Shown here in pieces: positions 27,201-35,059 of a DNA stretch of 48,285 nt. The stretch is taken from NCBI GenBank assembly GCA_031296115.1, contig JARLGI010000002.1, positions 1 to 48,285 of the forward strand, given 5' to 3'. Both the position numbers and the translations under genes were made by a program. The first letter of the stretch is position 1; every line of letters begins with the position of its first letter. Below the pieces are notes generated by a model. That model ran no database searches, was not told where the DNA came from, and saw only the letters and a program-made list of their open reading frames with translations. Source of the DNA: Acidobacteriota bacterium (lineage in GTDB: Bacteria; Acidobacteriota; Terriglobia; Terriglobales; Acidobacteriaceae).

Positions 27201-27295
27201 GCACCGGCTACCACCAGAATCGGACCGCGTAAGTGCTCAATCGCCCGGCGTTGCTGCTCGGTGGGTTCGAATTTCCGCTGGCCGCTGCCCTGCAC
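24236..27295 (-). CDS. UvrD/PcrA-type ATP-dependent helicase with C-terminal PD-(D/E)XK Fe-S nuclease
   Basis: 1019 residues. The GTG start is supported by AGAGGA eight bases upstream. Superfamily 1A helicase motifs: Q-motif (PTEQQRRAI), Walker A GAGTGKTT (31-38), 'FVLIDEFQDSN' (about 255-265), 'VGDPDQGIYRFRGA' (about 285-298), 'TIHSVKGLEFPYVFV' and 'RRLFYVAMTRAEDEL'. The C-terminal about 250 residues are a RecB/AddB-like nuclease, with 'GRIDRL' and 'IIDYKTG'. A Cys in 'YDRCPLAYKLRY' together with C982, C985 and C991 forms the usual C-xn-CxxCx5C iron-sulfur staple. Role: double-strand break or mismatch processing as a single-chain AddAB-like enzyme. It follows ubiE by 82 bases. Confidence 0.93.
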   Translation of the reverse strand: MQGSGQRKFEPTEQQRRAIEHLRGPILVVAGAGTGKTTVLAHRIAHLIHSGNAQPNEILAVTYTRNAAAELIGRVAKLLYPNLSSQKAASRLMASGLEANTFHAYCHGLLHINGVKFELVHEQDVYVYLRRRITDLKLKYFVESANLGKFLNDLLNFFRRCQDELRTPDDYDAYVARVMRGEIPMPRVVKSKRAEAMPDEEVLGRCREIARAYRQIEAMLRRDGLGTFGHIITKAVDVLDRGGPVLERARKRARFVLIDEFQDSNVAQIRLAELLGGEEANVFAVGDPDQGIYRFRGASSEAFDQFLRMFGSDRVKRVTMSENRRSTPPILRCAYQAIRCNPEVGSGEIAGGGWPREPLSCARLEREPQLEHAAPVQCVAYQEGEQQEAEFVADKIENLRLQRPGMKLNDIAVLYAQHNHRNEVLRELWRREIPVQVKGVNLLDTTEIRDALAVLRILDAFDPVAIIRAAALPHFEVDPEDFRAQMALAGRDPVPEAVLENVGNSAELRRSIREARRELTDAGGKVTAALKIARRWFQLPDSLPLQCLAEFTDIWLNKPKAISGEGSLHEFLDYLQLYCEAGGVLAENNEDSDPVKALAPRDVGEEPKNAVQMMTIHSVKGLEFPYVFVLRVKSSSLPAQYHEPLVEFPRELRNFAAADDDDAKKPHGEEQRRLFYVAMTRAEDELYLSGKAGKDKKQPAPPSIYLRELVDCATTALRGAVQNTLLPLPVIPAIHASAEPLPNISHWVQLPPRATNGVPKLSASAIDHYDRCPLAYKLRYDWNIPERASAALQYGNAMHQALKAYFDGVKAGRAQDEATVVACFLDEFGKASIVEDEQRRRYEQDGREQLVRFLRSPLAQPRGEILENEKQFTVVIGGTKVRGRIDRLERTEDGQMRIIDYKTGAAKTEEDADKSMQLSIYALAAKSEKLHAASLVFVNLRDNTLAETSRTEEQLRSAESKVIDVARRIADGEFEPKPGRACRNCSYHSICPAQEMVISTPSAVAPEVAADQALLPFPN

Positions 27296-27377
27296 GTCGT
27301 TGGTCCTCTGCGATACGAAGAAAAAGCGAAGGCTAGATTATGCGCTTGCCCCGGCCGAATGGCAAGCCGCTCGGGGC

Positions 27378-28196
27378 CTACTTCTCCCCGCGATAAAGCC
27401 CAGCGATCCCGAAGGTGTACGGCGTCCACGATACATCGCGGAAGCCGGCGGCGCGCATGCGCTCCAGCATCTCTTCAGGCGGCGGAAAGCGCAGCACCGA
27501 CGCTGGAAGATAGGCATACGGCCCACTCACTCCCGAAATCATGGTGCCGATGGCCGGCAGCACGCGCCGGAAGTACAGCCGGTAGACCTTGCCGATGATG
27601 CCCTTAGGTTCTCCAAAATCCAGAATGCCCACTTCCCCGCCGGGCGCGAGCACGCGATGGATCTCCGCCAGTCCGCGGTCGTAGTTGGCGAGGTTGCGAA
27701 ATCCGAATGCCGATGTCACAAGCTGGAACTGGCCGGTCGCGAACGGGAGATTGAGCGCGTCCGCCTCGACCCAGCGAATGTTCCGGCCGGCAGACTTTTG
27801 TTCCGCCCGCACCAGCATGGCATGGGAAAAGTCGGCGCCGAAGATTTGCGTCGGCGCGCTTTCCCCGGGGTCCCCGATGAGTGCCGCTTTTGCACTCATT
27901 GGGGTGGTGAGCCGCCGGTATAGCGCGAACGTCATGTCGCCGGTGCCGCAGCATAAGTCGAGTACTTGCGCGCTGGGGCGGTGCAGCACCTCGTCGAAGA
28001 CGCGTGCCGTGCGGTTCCACCACACGTGGTCCACGTTCATCGAGAGCACGTGGTTTAGCAGATCGTAGCGCGGCGCGATGGAGGTGAACATGTCGCGCAC
28101 TGCATCGGCCGCCGCCGCTTCATCGCGCGCGCCCGGCGGCGCCGCGCCGATGATGCGCTCGTCTCGCAATTGTGCCAGTTTTTCGGGATTCGGCAT
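27378..28196 (-). CDS. ubiE: Demethylmenaquinone methyltransferase (UbiE/MenG)
   Basis: 272 residues. C-methylates demethylmenaquinone in the last menaquinone step. Family signatures are 'MFTSIAPRYDLLNHVLSMNVDHVWW', motif I 'VLDLCCGTGDMTFAL', 'GADFSHAMLVRA', 'EADALNLPF' and 'TSAFGFRNLANYDRGLAEIHRVLAPGGEVGILDF'. The N-terminus is slightly extended, and an insert of about 15 residues (APTQIFG region) lies before motif II. It lies between aroB and the helicase on the same strand. A menaquinone rather than ubiquinone role is inferred from the sdh type and the lack of ubiquinone genes. Confidence 0.93.
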   Translation of the reverse strand: MPNPEKLAQLRDERIIGAAPPGARDEAAAADAVRDMFTSIAPRYDLLNHVLSMNVDHVWWNRTARVFDEVLHRPSAQVLDLCCGTGDMTFALYRRLTTPMSAKAALIGDPGESAPTQIFGADFSHAMLVRAEQKSAGRNIRWVEADALNLPFATGQFQLVTSAFGFRNLANYDRGLAEIHRVLAPGGEVGILDFGEPKGIIGKVYRLYFRRVLPAIGTMISGVSGPYAYLPASVLRFPPPEEMLERMRAAGFRDVSWTPYTFGIAGLYRGEK

Positions 28197-28208
28197 TCGC
28201 TTTGAAAG

Positions 28209-28357
28209 GGCACGGCTTCAGCCGTGCCGTAAAAGTGCTACTTGGATCCCGGCTTTCGCCACCGAGGGAACTCGTACTTCCTCCAATCGAAAGCGAAGTC
28301 TCTCAGTGGCTAAAGCCGATGCGTGAGGTTGGTTCGCGGCACGGCTGAAGCCGGGCC
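28209..28357. repeat. Inverted pair of REP-like palindromes between ubiE and aroB
   Basis: GGCACGGC-TTCA-GCCGTGCC (28209-28228) preceded by TTTGAAAGG, and GGCACGGC-TGAA-GCCGGGCC (28338-28357) followed by CTTTCAAA. They are oppositely oriented copies of the 679-698 type. Confidence 0.7.
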
Positions 28358-28408
28358 CTTTCAAACAATCTTGTCGTCCTCCACTGAAGACACACGGCCA
28401 ATGCGAAT

Positions 28409-29512
28409 CTACACTCGCGCCCAGGCCAGGTTCTTCATCTCTTCGATCGCCTGCAGCACCACCCGCTGCGGCACGTCCTTCACTACCTCGACCTTACCCA
28501 TGCTCGTCGCCAGCACAAAATGCGGCACGCCGCCGACGGTCTTCTTGTCGGCCAGCAATCGCTTCAGAACTTGCCCGCCCTGCGCCTTGAACCTCGGCAG
28601 CGGCCCATAGGCGAACACGGTTGAGATGATGCGCTGCGCGGTAAGCGAATCGGTCTTGTCGAGCGCATAGCCGATGAGCGCGGCCGCCACCATTCCCCAG
28701 CCAACCGCCTCGCCGTGCAGCAGCTTCCTGTAGCTGGTTTCCGTTTCCAGCGCGTGACCGACAGTGTGCCCGAAGTTCAGGATGCGGCGCTCCCCGCCCT
28801 CGCGCTCGTCAGCGCTTACCACCTCGGCCTTCACCCGAACACAATCGGCAATCAGTTTTTCCAGAAGCGCACGATCGCGACCGAGTAGCGCCTCGCGCTT
28901 CGACTCCATCATCTCGAAGATCGCGGGATTGCGAATGACACCGTACTTCATCGCCTCGAACAGCCCGGAGCGGTACTCGCGCTCGGGCAGCGTGGCCAGC
29001 ACGTCGGGATCGGCCAGCACCGCCAGCGGCTGGTGAAACGTCCCCAGCAGGTTCTTGCCAGAGGCAAGGTTCACACCCGTCTTGCCACCGATCGCCGAAT
29101 CCACCTGCGCCAGCAGGGTGGTGGGAATCTGCACCACGGGAACGCCGCGCATGAAGATGGAAGCGAGGAAGCCGCCGACGTCGCCCACCACGCCTCCGCC
29201 CAGCGCCACGATGACCGACTGCCGCTCTGCGCCGCGCTTCATCAGCCTGGACGCGAGCTTTTCCAGCTGCGCAAGTTCCTTGCTACGCTCGCCGTCGGGC
29301 ATTTCCAGAATTTCCAGCTTGCGCCCGACGCGGATAAAACTCTTCTGCAGGCTCTTCCCCCACACCCTGCGAATTCGTGGCGAGGTGACAACAAAGACGC
29401 GTGATTCTGCGGGGATGATGTCGCGCAGCACAGTTCCGGCCGAGCGCAGCAGGCCGCGCTCAACCAGCACGTCGTACGACCGCGAAGGGGTCTGGACAGC
29501 GATGCGAGTCAA
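28409..29512 (-). CDS. aroB: 3-dehydroquinate synthase
   Basis: About 367 residues from a TTG at 29512. It converts DAHP to 3-dehydroquinate, using NAD and a metal, the second shikimate step. Signatures are 'DGERSKELAQLEKL', 'VALGGGVVGDVGGFLASIFMRG', 'QIPTTLLAQVDSAIGGKTGVN', 'KNLLGTFHQP', 'LNFGHTVGHALE' and 'LHGEAVGWGM'. The start is uncertain: the TTG gives a family-typical N-terminus (TRIAVQTPSRSYDVLVERG), but AGGAG sits only one base from it. The open frame continues to a GTG at 29650 through non-conserved residues. Together with aroF in the window it covers the first two steps of aromatic synthesis. It lies downstream of a small membrane gene and upstream of ubiE. Confidence 0.93.
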   Translation of the reverse strand: MTRIAVQTPSRSYDVLVERGLLRSAGTVLRDIIPAESRVFVVTSPRIRRVWGKSLQKSFIRVGRKLEILEMPDGERSKELAQLEKLASRLMKRGAERQSVIVALGGGVVGDVGGFLASIFMRGVPVVQIPTTLLAQVDSAIGGKTGVNLASGKNLLGTFHQPLAVLADPDVLATLPEREYRSGLFEAMKYGVIRNPAIFEMMESKREALLGRDRALLEKLIADCVRVKAEVVSADEREGGERRILNFGHTVGHALETETSYRKLLHGEAVGWGMVAAALIGYALDKTDSLTAQRIISTVFAYGPLPRFKAQGGQVLKRLLADKKTVGGVPHFVLATSMGKVEVVKDVPQRVVLQAIEEMKNLAWARV

Positions 29513-29585
29513 GCTCCTAGTGTAATCGATGGCACGGAACGAGGTCAGAGAGTAACCAGGCGATCGGCTTTGCGAAACGGCCGCA

Positions 29586-29768
29586 TCAGTTGGGCATGAG
29601 AGGTTGTTTTGGATTTCGTGATCGCCACAGGTAATACACGCCGAATGCACAAAAAATAAGCGCGAATATCTCGTCTGCTTGGTTGCGAGGTTTCGCCAGA
29701 AGGTAGCCGCCGCAGAAAATCAGGGCACAAGCGAGTACAAGCCGAAAGACGTTGTACCACCTTTTCAT
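29586..29768 (-). CDS. 60-residue membrane protein with two transmembrane segments
   Basis: The ATG at 29768 is well placed after AGAGGAAG. Two hydrophobic helices (RLVLACALIFCGGYLLA and IFALIFCAFGVYYLW) are joined by a charged loop (KPRNQADE), and the end is basic. It would insert in the inner membrane. No family recognised. It precedes aroB by 73 bases on the same strand and diverges from nadB by about 150 bases. Confidence 0.6.
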   Translation of the reverse strand: MKRWYNVFRLVLACALIFCGGYLLAKPRNQADEIFALIFCAFGVYYLWRSRNPKQPLMPN

Positions 29769-29922
29769 ATTGCTTCCTCTTGAAGTTGTCGGGTTCAATC
29801 ATGCCACTGGTTGCCGAGACTCCAACCCTCGTTTGGTGACAGAACTTTTGCAGTTGACCGTTTGGCATCTTGCACCCCACTACACCGTCTCTCGCCCTCT
29901 TCCCGAGTGCTACCATGAACCC

Positions 29923-31485
29923 GTGAAGGCCCTTCCTTCAGAGACGGATTTCATCGTAGTAGGCGCGGGGATCGCCGGGCTGCGAGCCTCGGTGGAGCTT
30001 GCCTCCGCGGGCCGCGTGCTCTGCCTCGCCAAGCGCGAGGTGACGGAATCGAACACGCAGTATGCGCAGGGCGGCATCGCCGCGGCGCTCAGCGACGATG
30101 ACGAGGTCAGCCTGCACCTGGAGGACACGCTCAAAGCCGGCGATGGCCTAGTCAACGAAGAGGCCGCGCGCATCCTGGTGGAAGAGGGTCCACCGCGCAT
30201 TGAAGAGCTTATCGAGTGGGGCACCGAGTTCGATCGCGCTGGCACCAAGATCGCCTTCACCCGCGAAGGCGCGCACAGTCGCAACCGGGTGCTGCACGCC
30301 CACGGCGACTCCACGGGACGCGAAATCGGCCGCGCGCTCTACCTCAAAGCGGCGGCGCAGAAGAACATCACTTTCCACGAGTTCGAGTTCACCACCGACC
30401 TGCTGCTGCGCGGTGGCCGCGTGATGGGCATTCGCGTGCTCGACCAATCCGGGCAGCCGCGCGAAATCCACGCCAGCGCCGTGCTGCTGGCCACCGGCGG
30501 TCTCGGCCAGGTGTACAGCGACACCACCAATCCCGCGGTCGCCACCGGTGATGGCGTCGCGATGGCCTTTCGCGCCGGCGCTGAAATCAGCGACATGGAG
30601 TTTGTGCAGTTTCATCCCACCGCGCTGTTCCTGAAGAACGCCCCGCGTTTCCTGCTTTCGGAGGCGCTGCGCGGCGAGGGCGCTTACCTGCGCAACTTCG
30701 AGTTGAACCGCTTTATGCCGCGCTATCACGAGTTGGGAGAGCTGGCGCCCCGTGACGTGGTGGCGCGCGCCATCGCGCAAGAACTGGAGAAGGTGAAGCG
30801 TCCGGACGCCGCCGTGTATCTTGACCTGACACACCTCAACTCCGAGCGGGTGCGCAAACGCTTTCCTACCATCTACGCCACCTGCATGCAGTACAACATC
30901 GACATCGCGGACGAGCTGGTGCCGGTGCGCCCGGCAGCGCACTACTCGATGGGCGGCGTGCGCACCGACCGCGACGGGCGGACGTCCATCCCCGGCCTCT
31001 ACGCCGCTGGGGAAGTTGCTTGCACCGGCGTCCATGGCGCCAACCGGCTGGCCAGCAATTCCTTGCTCGAAGGCCTGGTCTACGGCGCCCGGGCGGCGCA
31101 GAGCATGCACGAGCATCTGCGACCTTCGCACCGCAACGGGCCAGCAGCGCGGGCCCAAACCCCAGCGCAGAAAGATGACGGACAACCGGCGGAGAAGTTC
31201 ATCAAGAAGGTGCAATCGTTGATGTGGCAGTACGTCGGCGTGGTACGCGACGGCAAGGGCCTGCGCCAGGTAATATCCGAGCTAAGCACCTTGCAGCCAC
31301 CCAGCGGCGATCGCCGCGCCTGGGAAGCCGCCAACATCCTGCAAGCCGGGCTGCTGATCGCCCGCTCGGCGCTGGCCCGCGAGGAAAGCCGCGGCGCGCA
31401 TTACCGCCTCGATTACCCTCTGAAGAACGACGCCAAGTTCCGCAAGCACTCCGTGGTGAGCGGCGGCAAGATCAGGTTTGAATAA
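29923..31485 (+). CDS. nadB: L-aspartate oxidase
   Basis: About 520 residues from a GTG at 29923, the first start that yields the standard N-terminus (ETDFIVVGAGIAGL). FAD enzyme that oxidises aspartate to iminoaspartate for NAD synthesis. 'NTQYAQGGIAAAL' is the flavin-contact segment. 'ISDMEFVQFHPTAL', 'SEALRGEGAYLRN', 'APRDVVARAI', 'HYSMGGVRTD', 'GANRLASNSLLEGLVYGARAA' and 'EESRGAHYRLDYP' separate it from the related SdhA. No nadA or nadC is present in the window. The start lacks a strong ribosome site, and an open stretch upstream is not family-like. Confidence 0.93.
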   Translation: MKALPSETDFIVVGAGIAGLRASVELASAGRVLCLAKREVTESNTQYAQGGIAAALSDDDEVSLHLEDTLKAGDGLVNEEAARILVEEGPPRIEELIEWGTEFDRAGTKIAFTREGAHSRNRVLHAHGDSTGREIGRALYLKAAAQKNITFHEFEFTTDLLLRGGRVMGIRVLDQSGQPREIHASAVLLATGGLGQVYSDTTNPAVATGDGVAMAFRAGAEISDMEFVQFHPTALFLKNAPRFLLSEALRGEGAYLRNFELNRFMPRYHELGELAPRDVVARAIAQELEKVKRPDAAVYLDLTHLNSERVRKRFPTIYATCMQYNIDIADELVPVRPAAHYSMGGVRTDRDGRTSIPGLYAAGEVACTGVHGANRLASNSLLEGLVYGARAAQSMHEHLRPSHRNGPAARAQTPAQKDDGQPAEKFIKKVQSLMWQYVGVVRDGKGLRQVISELSTLQPPSGDRRAWEAANILQAGLLIARSALAREESRGAHYRLDYPLKNDAKFRKHSVVSGGKIRFE

Positions 31486-31640
31486 ACCGGCGGCGCATCG
31501 ATATTGCTGTTCGAGTGCCATCCCCCGTTGCCACTGGTGAAATAGGCTCTCCATCCTATGGTCACCTCCGAATGGGCTGTCCTTCGACAGCTCCGCCACC
31601 GATCCTTAATTGAGCGGAAGGACGCAGAAGGGACCAGCTA

Positions 31641-31766
31641 TTGCAGCTGCGCGTACTCCGCTTTAGCCTGTTTCCGCAGTGGTTGCGCTTTGGCCCGCTC
31701 ACCTACGAGCCTCCCGACCCCTGCCTGAAGGGCCCGAAGCTCGGCCCGGCATGCAAGGTCAACTGA
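31641..31766 (+). CDS. Possible 41-residue peptide (or small RNA) ahead of a strong terminator
   Basis: A TTG after AGAAGGGA opens QLRVLRFSLF...FGPLTYEPPDPCLKGPKLGPACKVN, with very high GC in third positions, and its stop is 14 bases before the terminator at 31781. The opposite strand is also open (RAELRALQAG...KQAKAEYAQLQ), so the strand is not certain. The placement of a strong terminator right after it says a short plus-strand transcript ends here. nadB stops about 300 bases upstream. Confidence 0.35.
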   Translation: MQLRVLRFSLFPQWLRFGPLTYEPPDPCLKGPKLGPACKVN

Positions 31767-31780
31767 ACGAACTTCGTCCC

Positions 31781-31810
31781 AAGGAGGGCAGGCCACTGCC
31801 CTCCTTTTCT
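31781..31810 (+). terminator. Strong rho-independent terminator
   Basis: AAGGAGGGCAG-GCCA-CTGCCCTCCTT, an 11-bp perfect stem with a 4-base loop, followed by TTCT. It ends either nadB read-through or the small transcript at 31641. Confidence 0.85.
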
Positions 31811-31850
31811 GATGGTCTCGTCACGCGCGTGTGCCTTATCTCGGCGCTTC

Positions 31851-31878
31851 TTGACTCTGCACACAATGGGACTAAACT
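31851..31878 (+). promoter_or_regulatory. Sigma70-type promoter of the DUF3142-like gene
   Basis: TTGACT (31851-31856), 16-base spacer, TAAACT (31873-31878). The predicted start near 31885 leaves only about 14 leader bases before the ATG, too short for a good ribosome site, and none is seen. Confidence 0.45.
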
Positions 31879-31898
31879 TTTGAGTTCTTCCCACGGCG

Positions 31899-32663
31899 AT
31901 GCCGTTCTTGTCCAAGCTTGCATCGGTAGCTGCACTGCTCGCGCTGATGGTGCTCAGTGGAGCCAGTGCACCCTTGCGGGCAGGAGCGACAAAAACAACG
32001 CCGCAGCTTACGCTCTGGGCGTGGGAGCGTCCGGAAGACCTGAGATTTCTTAACTCTGACAATGTGGGAGTCGCCTACCTGGCCGGCTCGGTGTACCTGG
32101 AGCAGCAGCCGGTCGTGCGCCCTCGGCTGCAGCCGCTTCGCGTGGGCGAGCATACGCCGGTCACAGCCGTCGTCCGGCTTGAACCCACGAAGAATACCCC
32201 CGCGGTTTTCTCCGACGAATATCGCACCCGGCTGGTTGTGCAGATCGTGCGATTGTCCGCCGCTCCCCAGGTTTCTTCGCTGCAAATCGACCTTGACGCC
32301 ACGCGTTCGCAACATGACTTTTACCGGGCACTAATCGGCGACGTGCGGGGACGCATGCTTGCCTCCATGCCGCTCTCCATCACCGCGCTCGGCTCGTGGT
32401 GCATGGGCGACGACTGGATGAAGGGCCTGCCCATTGCTGAGGCCGTGCCCATGCTGTTCCGCATGGGGCCGGACCGCGCGGAAATCATGCAATCGCTGGC
32501 CTTGGGCGAGGACTTTCGCGAGCCGCTGTGCCGCGGCAGCGTGGGCGTATCCACGGACGAGCCGTGGCCTGCGCCGCTGCCGGGCCGGCATGTGTATGTC
32601 TTTCATCCGCGGGCCTGGACTGCAGAGAGCTTCTCCGCTGTCCAACGGAGGGTACAGCCATGA
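31899..32663 (+). CDS. Secreted DUF3142-like protein
   Basis: 254 residues. Residues 1-28 form a signal peptide. The mature part opens with 'LTLWAWERPEDLRFLNSDNVGVAYLAGSVYLE', which I recall as the hallmark of DUF3142. Later 'LQIDLDATRSQHDFYRALIGDVR', 'LSITALGSWCMGDDW' and 'GRHVYVFHPRAWTAES' fit a TIM-barrel-like glycoside-hydrolase-related fold, with conserved D/E residues, but no activity is established. The stop overlaps the next gene's start (ATGA), so the two are translationally coupled. The family call comes from memory of motifs and is moderately sure. Confidence 0.7.
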   Translation: MPFLSKLASVAALLALMVLSGASAPLRAGATKTTPQLTLWAWERPEDLRFLNSDNVGVAYLAGSVYLEQQPVVRPRLQPLRVGEHTPVTAVVRLEPTKNTPAVFSDEYRTRLVVQIVRLSAAPQVSSLQIDLDATRSQHDFYRALIGDVRGRMLASMPLSITALGSWCMGDDWMKGLPIAEAVPMLFRMGPDRAEIMQSLALGEDFREPLCRGSVGVSTDEPWPAPLPGRHVYVFHPRAWTAESFSAVQRRVQP

Positions 32664-35059
32664 AATCGATGTCGCGTCTCGCGCTGGGGCTCATGCTCCT
32701 TTGCGTGTTGCTGGTTCCTCGCAACATCTTTTCGTCCGGCAGTTGGGTTGAGGCGACATTCGTTCTGAAACACCAGCCCGACGCGCCGATGAAAGCGTTC
32801 GATGGAGGCAGGCTCGGCATCCTGTGGCCCAAGTTCGACCGGCGCTACCTGGTCATTGCCTATCGCTACCTGGAGCAGAAGCCGCTAACTGCACAGGAAC
32901 GGCACAGCCTAGGGGATGATGCCGCGCCCCAAGTCCTTCCACTTAACGTGCCCTACGACGCCGACCCTCCGCTTACCGCCTGGCTGAAGACGCGCAGCCA
33001 CGTGCTGGGGCTGCAAGAGGTGCAGAAGATCGACACCCGGCGCTACCGGATTAACGGCTTCGCGGAGTATCCCAATTGTGGCGACAATGCCTTTACCAAC
33101 GCCTCCGCCACAGCCACGAACCGGGCACAGACGTTTGGCATCGCCTCGGCGGCTATCAAGGAGTGGGTCGCCGGTCAGGACGCGGTCTTCCAAAACTGCG
33201 CTGCGGGCCTTCGATATTACGGCCCGGACGAGAAGCGGCCGCCCGCAAGCCTGTACCTGCCTCCTCCAGCGACTTTGGACAATGCGCTGCTCAAGTTCGA
33301 CCGGCAATACCAGGTGGCGGCGGCCAACTTCTACGCTGGCAACGTGGACACGGCGGCCAGCAATTTTGAGCAAATCGCGGGCGAGCCGGATTCCCCATGG
33401 CACAAGCTGGCGCCGTACCTGGTGGCGCGCTGCTATATCCGCAAGGCGACGCTCGGGGTCAAGGACGAGAACACTTTCTTGCCAGAGCCGATGCAGGCGG
33501 CTGAGCAGCGTCTGCAGGCCATACTGGCCGACAAGTCCATGGCCAACATGCATCCGGCAGCTCAGAGTCTCCTGAACTACGTGGAGGCGAGGCTGCACCC
33601 CGAGCAGAGGCTGCACGCCATTGCTCAGACCCTTGCGTCCGGCGCGGGGCAAAACTTCGACCGCGATCTTTTCGATTACACCTTTCTGCTCGATCACCTG
33701 TTATGGAACGCGGAACTGAAGCAGGCAATGGAAGCCCATCCCGGAGAAGCTGTCGACACTTCGAAGTTGAGAGAAGACTTGCCGGTGAATCAATGGCGAG
33801 CAGACGCCAACAAGTCTCACAGCTTCGATGATCTGACCGACTGGGTGCTCGCGTTTCAGCTCGACGACGCGCAGACGAGGCAGTACCGCTTCGAGCGCTG
33901 GCAAGCAACAAAATCCACGCCGTGGCTGCTGAGCGCGCTGGTGGCAACGCGCGCCGGCGACCCGCATGCCGCCGAGGTGGAGCGAGCGGCGGCCACTATA
34001 GGTGCCGATTCTCCCGCGTACGATACGGCGCTTTATCACCGAGTACGTCTGTTGCAGCAGCAAGACAAGAACGACCAGGCGCGCAAGCTGCTGGACGCGA
34101 ACTGGGCACGCATCGAAAAGGACTCGTTCTCGAACCGCAACACATTTCTCGCGCAGCGTTTTGCCGTGGCCACCAGCTTCCAGGAGTTTCTGCGTTTTGC
34201 GCCGCGCACGCTGTTGCAGATTGATTACGGCGATTACTACTGTCTGCACGGAAGGTGTAGGACCTACAGCGGGGCGCAAGTCGAGCCGCCGCAAGAACTG
34301 GACTTGGATTCGGTGGGAATCTTTAACCAGGTCCTGCCGCTGTCCATGCTGGTGCAGGCCGCCAACGGGGCAACGCTGCCCACGAGTCTGCGCGACCAAC
34401 TGGCCGTGCGGACCTGGTTGCGTGCTGCAATTCTCGACGATACCGCCGCAGCCCGCGAACTGGAACCGCACCTGCTGGCGAAGTTTCCCCAGGTGCGCAG
34501 CTATATCGAGCAATATGACCGCGCCGATTCGGCGCAGGCGCGGCGTTTCGCCCTGGTCTTCATGGTGATGCGCTTCCCCGGCATGGAGGCCTTCGTGAAC
34601 GCGATGGGAATGGGCGAGGCGATCAGCAAGGGGACCAGCAACGCGATCTCGTCGGGTAGCTGGTGGTGCTATGACGTCGGCGCCGACCAGCAGCACAGCT
34701 CTTATCAAAGCGTACTGTGGTCTGACGCATCGGGAACGCAGTCGAAAGCCGGGGTCGCGCTTCCCCCAGCGCCTTTATGGTTGGCGCCGGCGGAAAAGGA
34801 GCGCGGCGAGCGGGAGTGGCGCAAGCTGTCGCAGATTGGCGCAGCACCCATGTACTTCGCTCCGACGGTGCTGGACTGGGCTAAGGCGCATCCCGACGAT
34901 CCACGCGTGCCCGAGGCTCTGCATTATTTCGTGCGTGCTACACGGTATGGTTGCGTTGACAAGTCGATCGGCCCCTACAGCCGGGAAGCATTCAATCTGC
35001 TGCACCGGAAGTATCCCAAGTCGGAGTGGACGAAGAAGACGCCCTACTGGTTCGGCTGA
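32660..35059 (+). CDS. Secreted 799-residue protein of unknown function, coupled to the DUF3142-like gene
   Basis: The ATG at 32660 follows GGAGGG and overlaps the previous stop by four bases. A signal peptide covers about residues 1-26. The middle is alpha-helical with TPR/SEL1-like spacing ('FYAGNVDTAASNFEQIAGEPDSPWHKLAPYLVARCYIRKA', 'YDTALYHRVRLLQQQDKNDQARKLLDANW'). The C-terminal part contains conserved-looking 'AHPDDPRVPEALHYFVRATRYGC' and 'AFNLLHRKYPKSEWTKKTPYWF'. No enzyme motif is seen. Strict coupling to the DUF3142-like protein suggests a periplasmic complex. I do not recognise a named family. Confidence 0.8.
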   Translation: MKSMSRLALGLMLLCVLLVPRNIFSSGSWVEATFVLKHQPDAPMKAFDGGRLGILWPKFDRRYLVIAYRYLEQKPLTAQERHSLGDDAAPQVLPLNVPYDADPPLTAWLKTRSHVLGLQEVQKIDTRRYRINGFAEYPNCGDNAFTNASATATNRAQTFGIASAAIKEWVAGQDAVFQNCAAGLRYYGPDEKRPPASLYLPPPATLDNALLKFDRQYQVAAANFYAGNVDTAASNFEQIAGEPDSPWHKLAPYLVARCYIRKATLGVKDENTFLPEPMQAAEQRLQAILADKSMANMHPAAQSLLNYVEARLHPEQRLHAIAQTLASGAGQNFDRDLFDYTFLLDHLLWNAELKQAMEAHPGEAVDTSKLREDLPVNQWRADANKSHSFDDLTDWVLAFQLDDAQTRQYRFERWQATKSTPWLLSALVATRAGDPHAAEVERAAATIGADSPAYDTALYHRVRLLQQQDKNDQARKLLDANWARIEKDSFSNRNTFLAQRFAVATSFQEFLRFAPRTLLQIDYGDYYCLHGRCRTYSGAQVEPPQELDLDSVGIFNQVLPLSMLVQAANGATLPTSLRDQLAVRTWLRAAILDDTAAARELEPHLLAKFPQVRSYIEQYDRADSAQARRFALVFMVMRFPGMEAFVNAMGMGEAISKGTSNAISSGSWWCYDVGADQQHSSYQSVLWSDASGTQSKAGVALPPAPLWLAPAEKERGEREWRKLSQIGAAPMYFAPTVLDWAKAHPDDPRVPEALHYFVRATRYGCVDKSIGPYSREAFNLLHRKYPKSEWTKKTPYWFG

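Noticed and set aside
29513..29650. Longer aroB starting at a GTG
   Set aside because: The extra 46 residues are non-conserved and overlap the small membrane gene.
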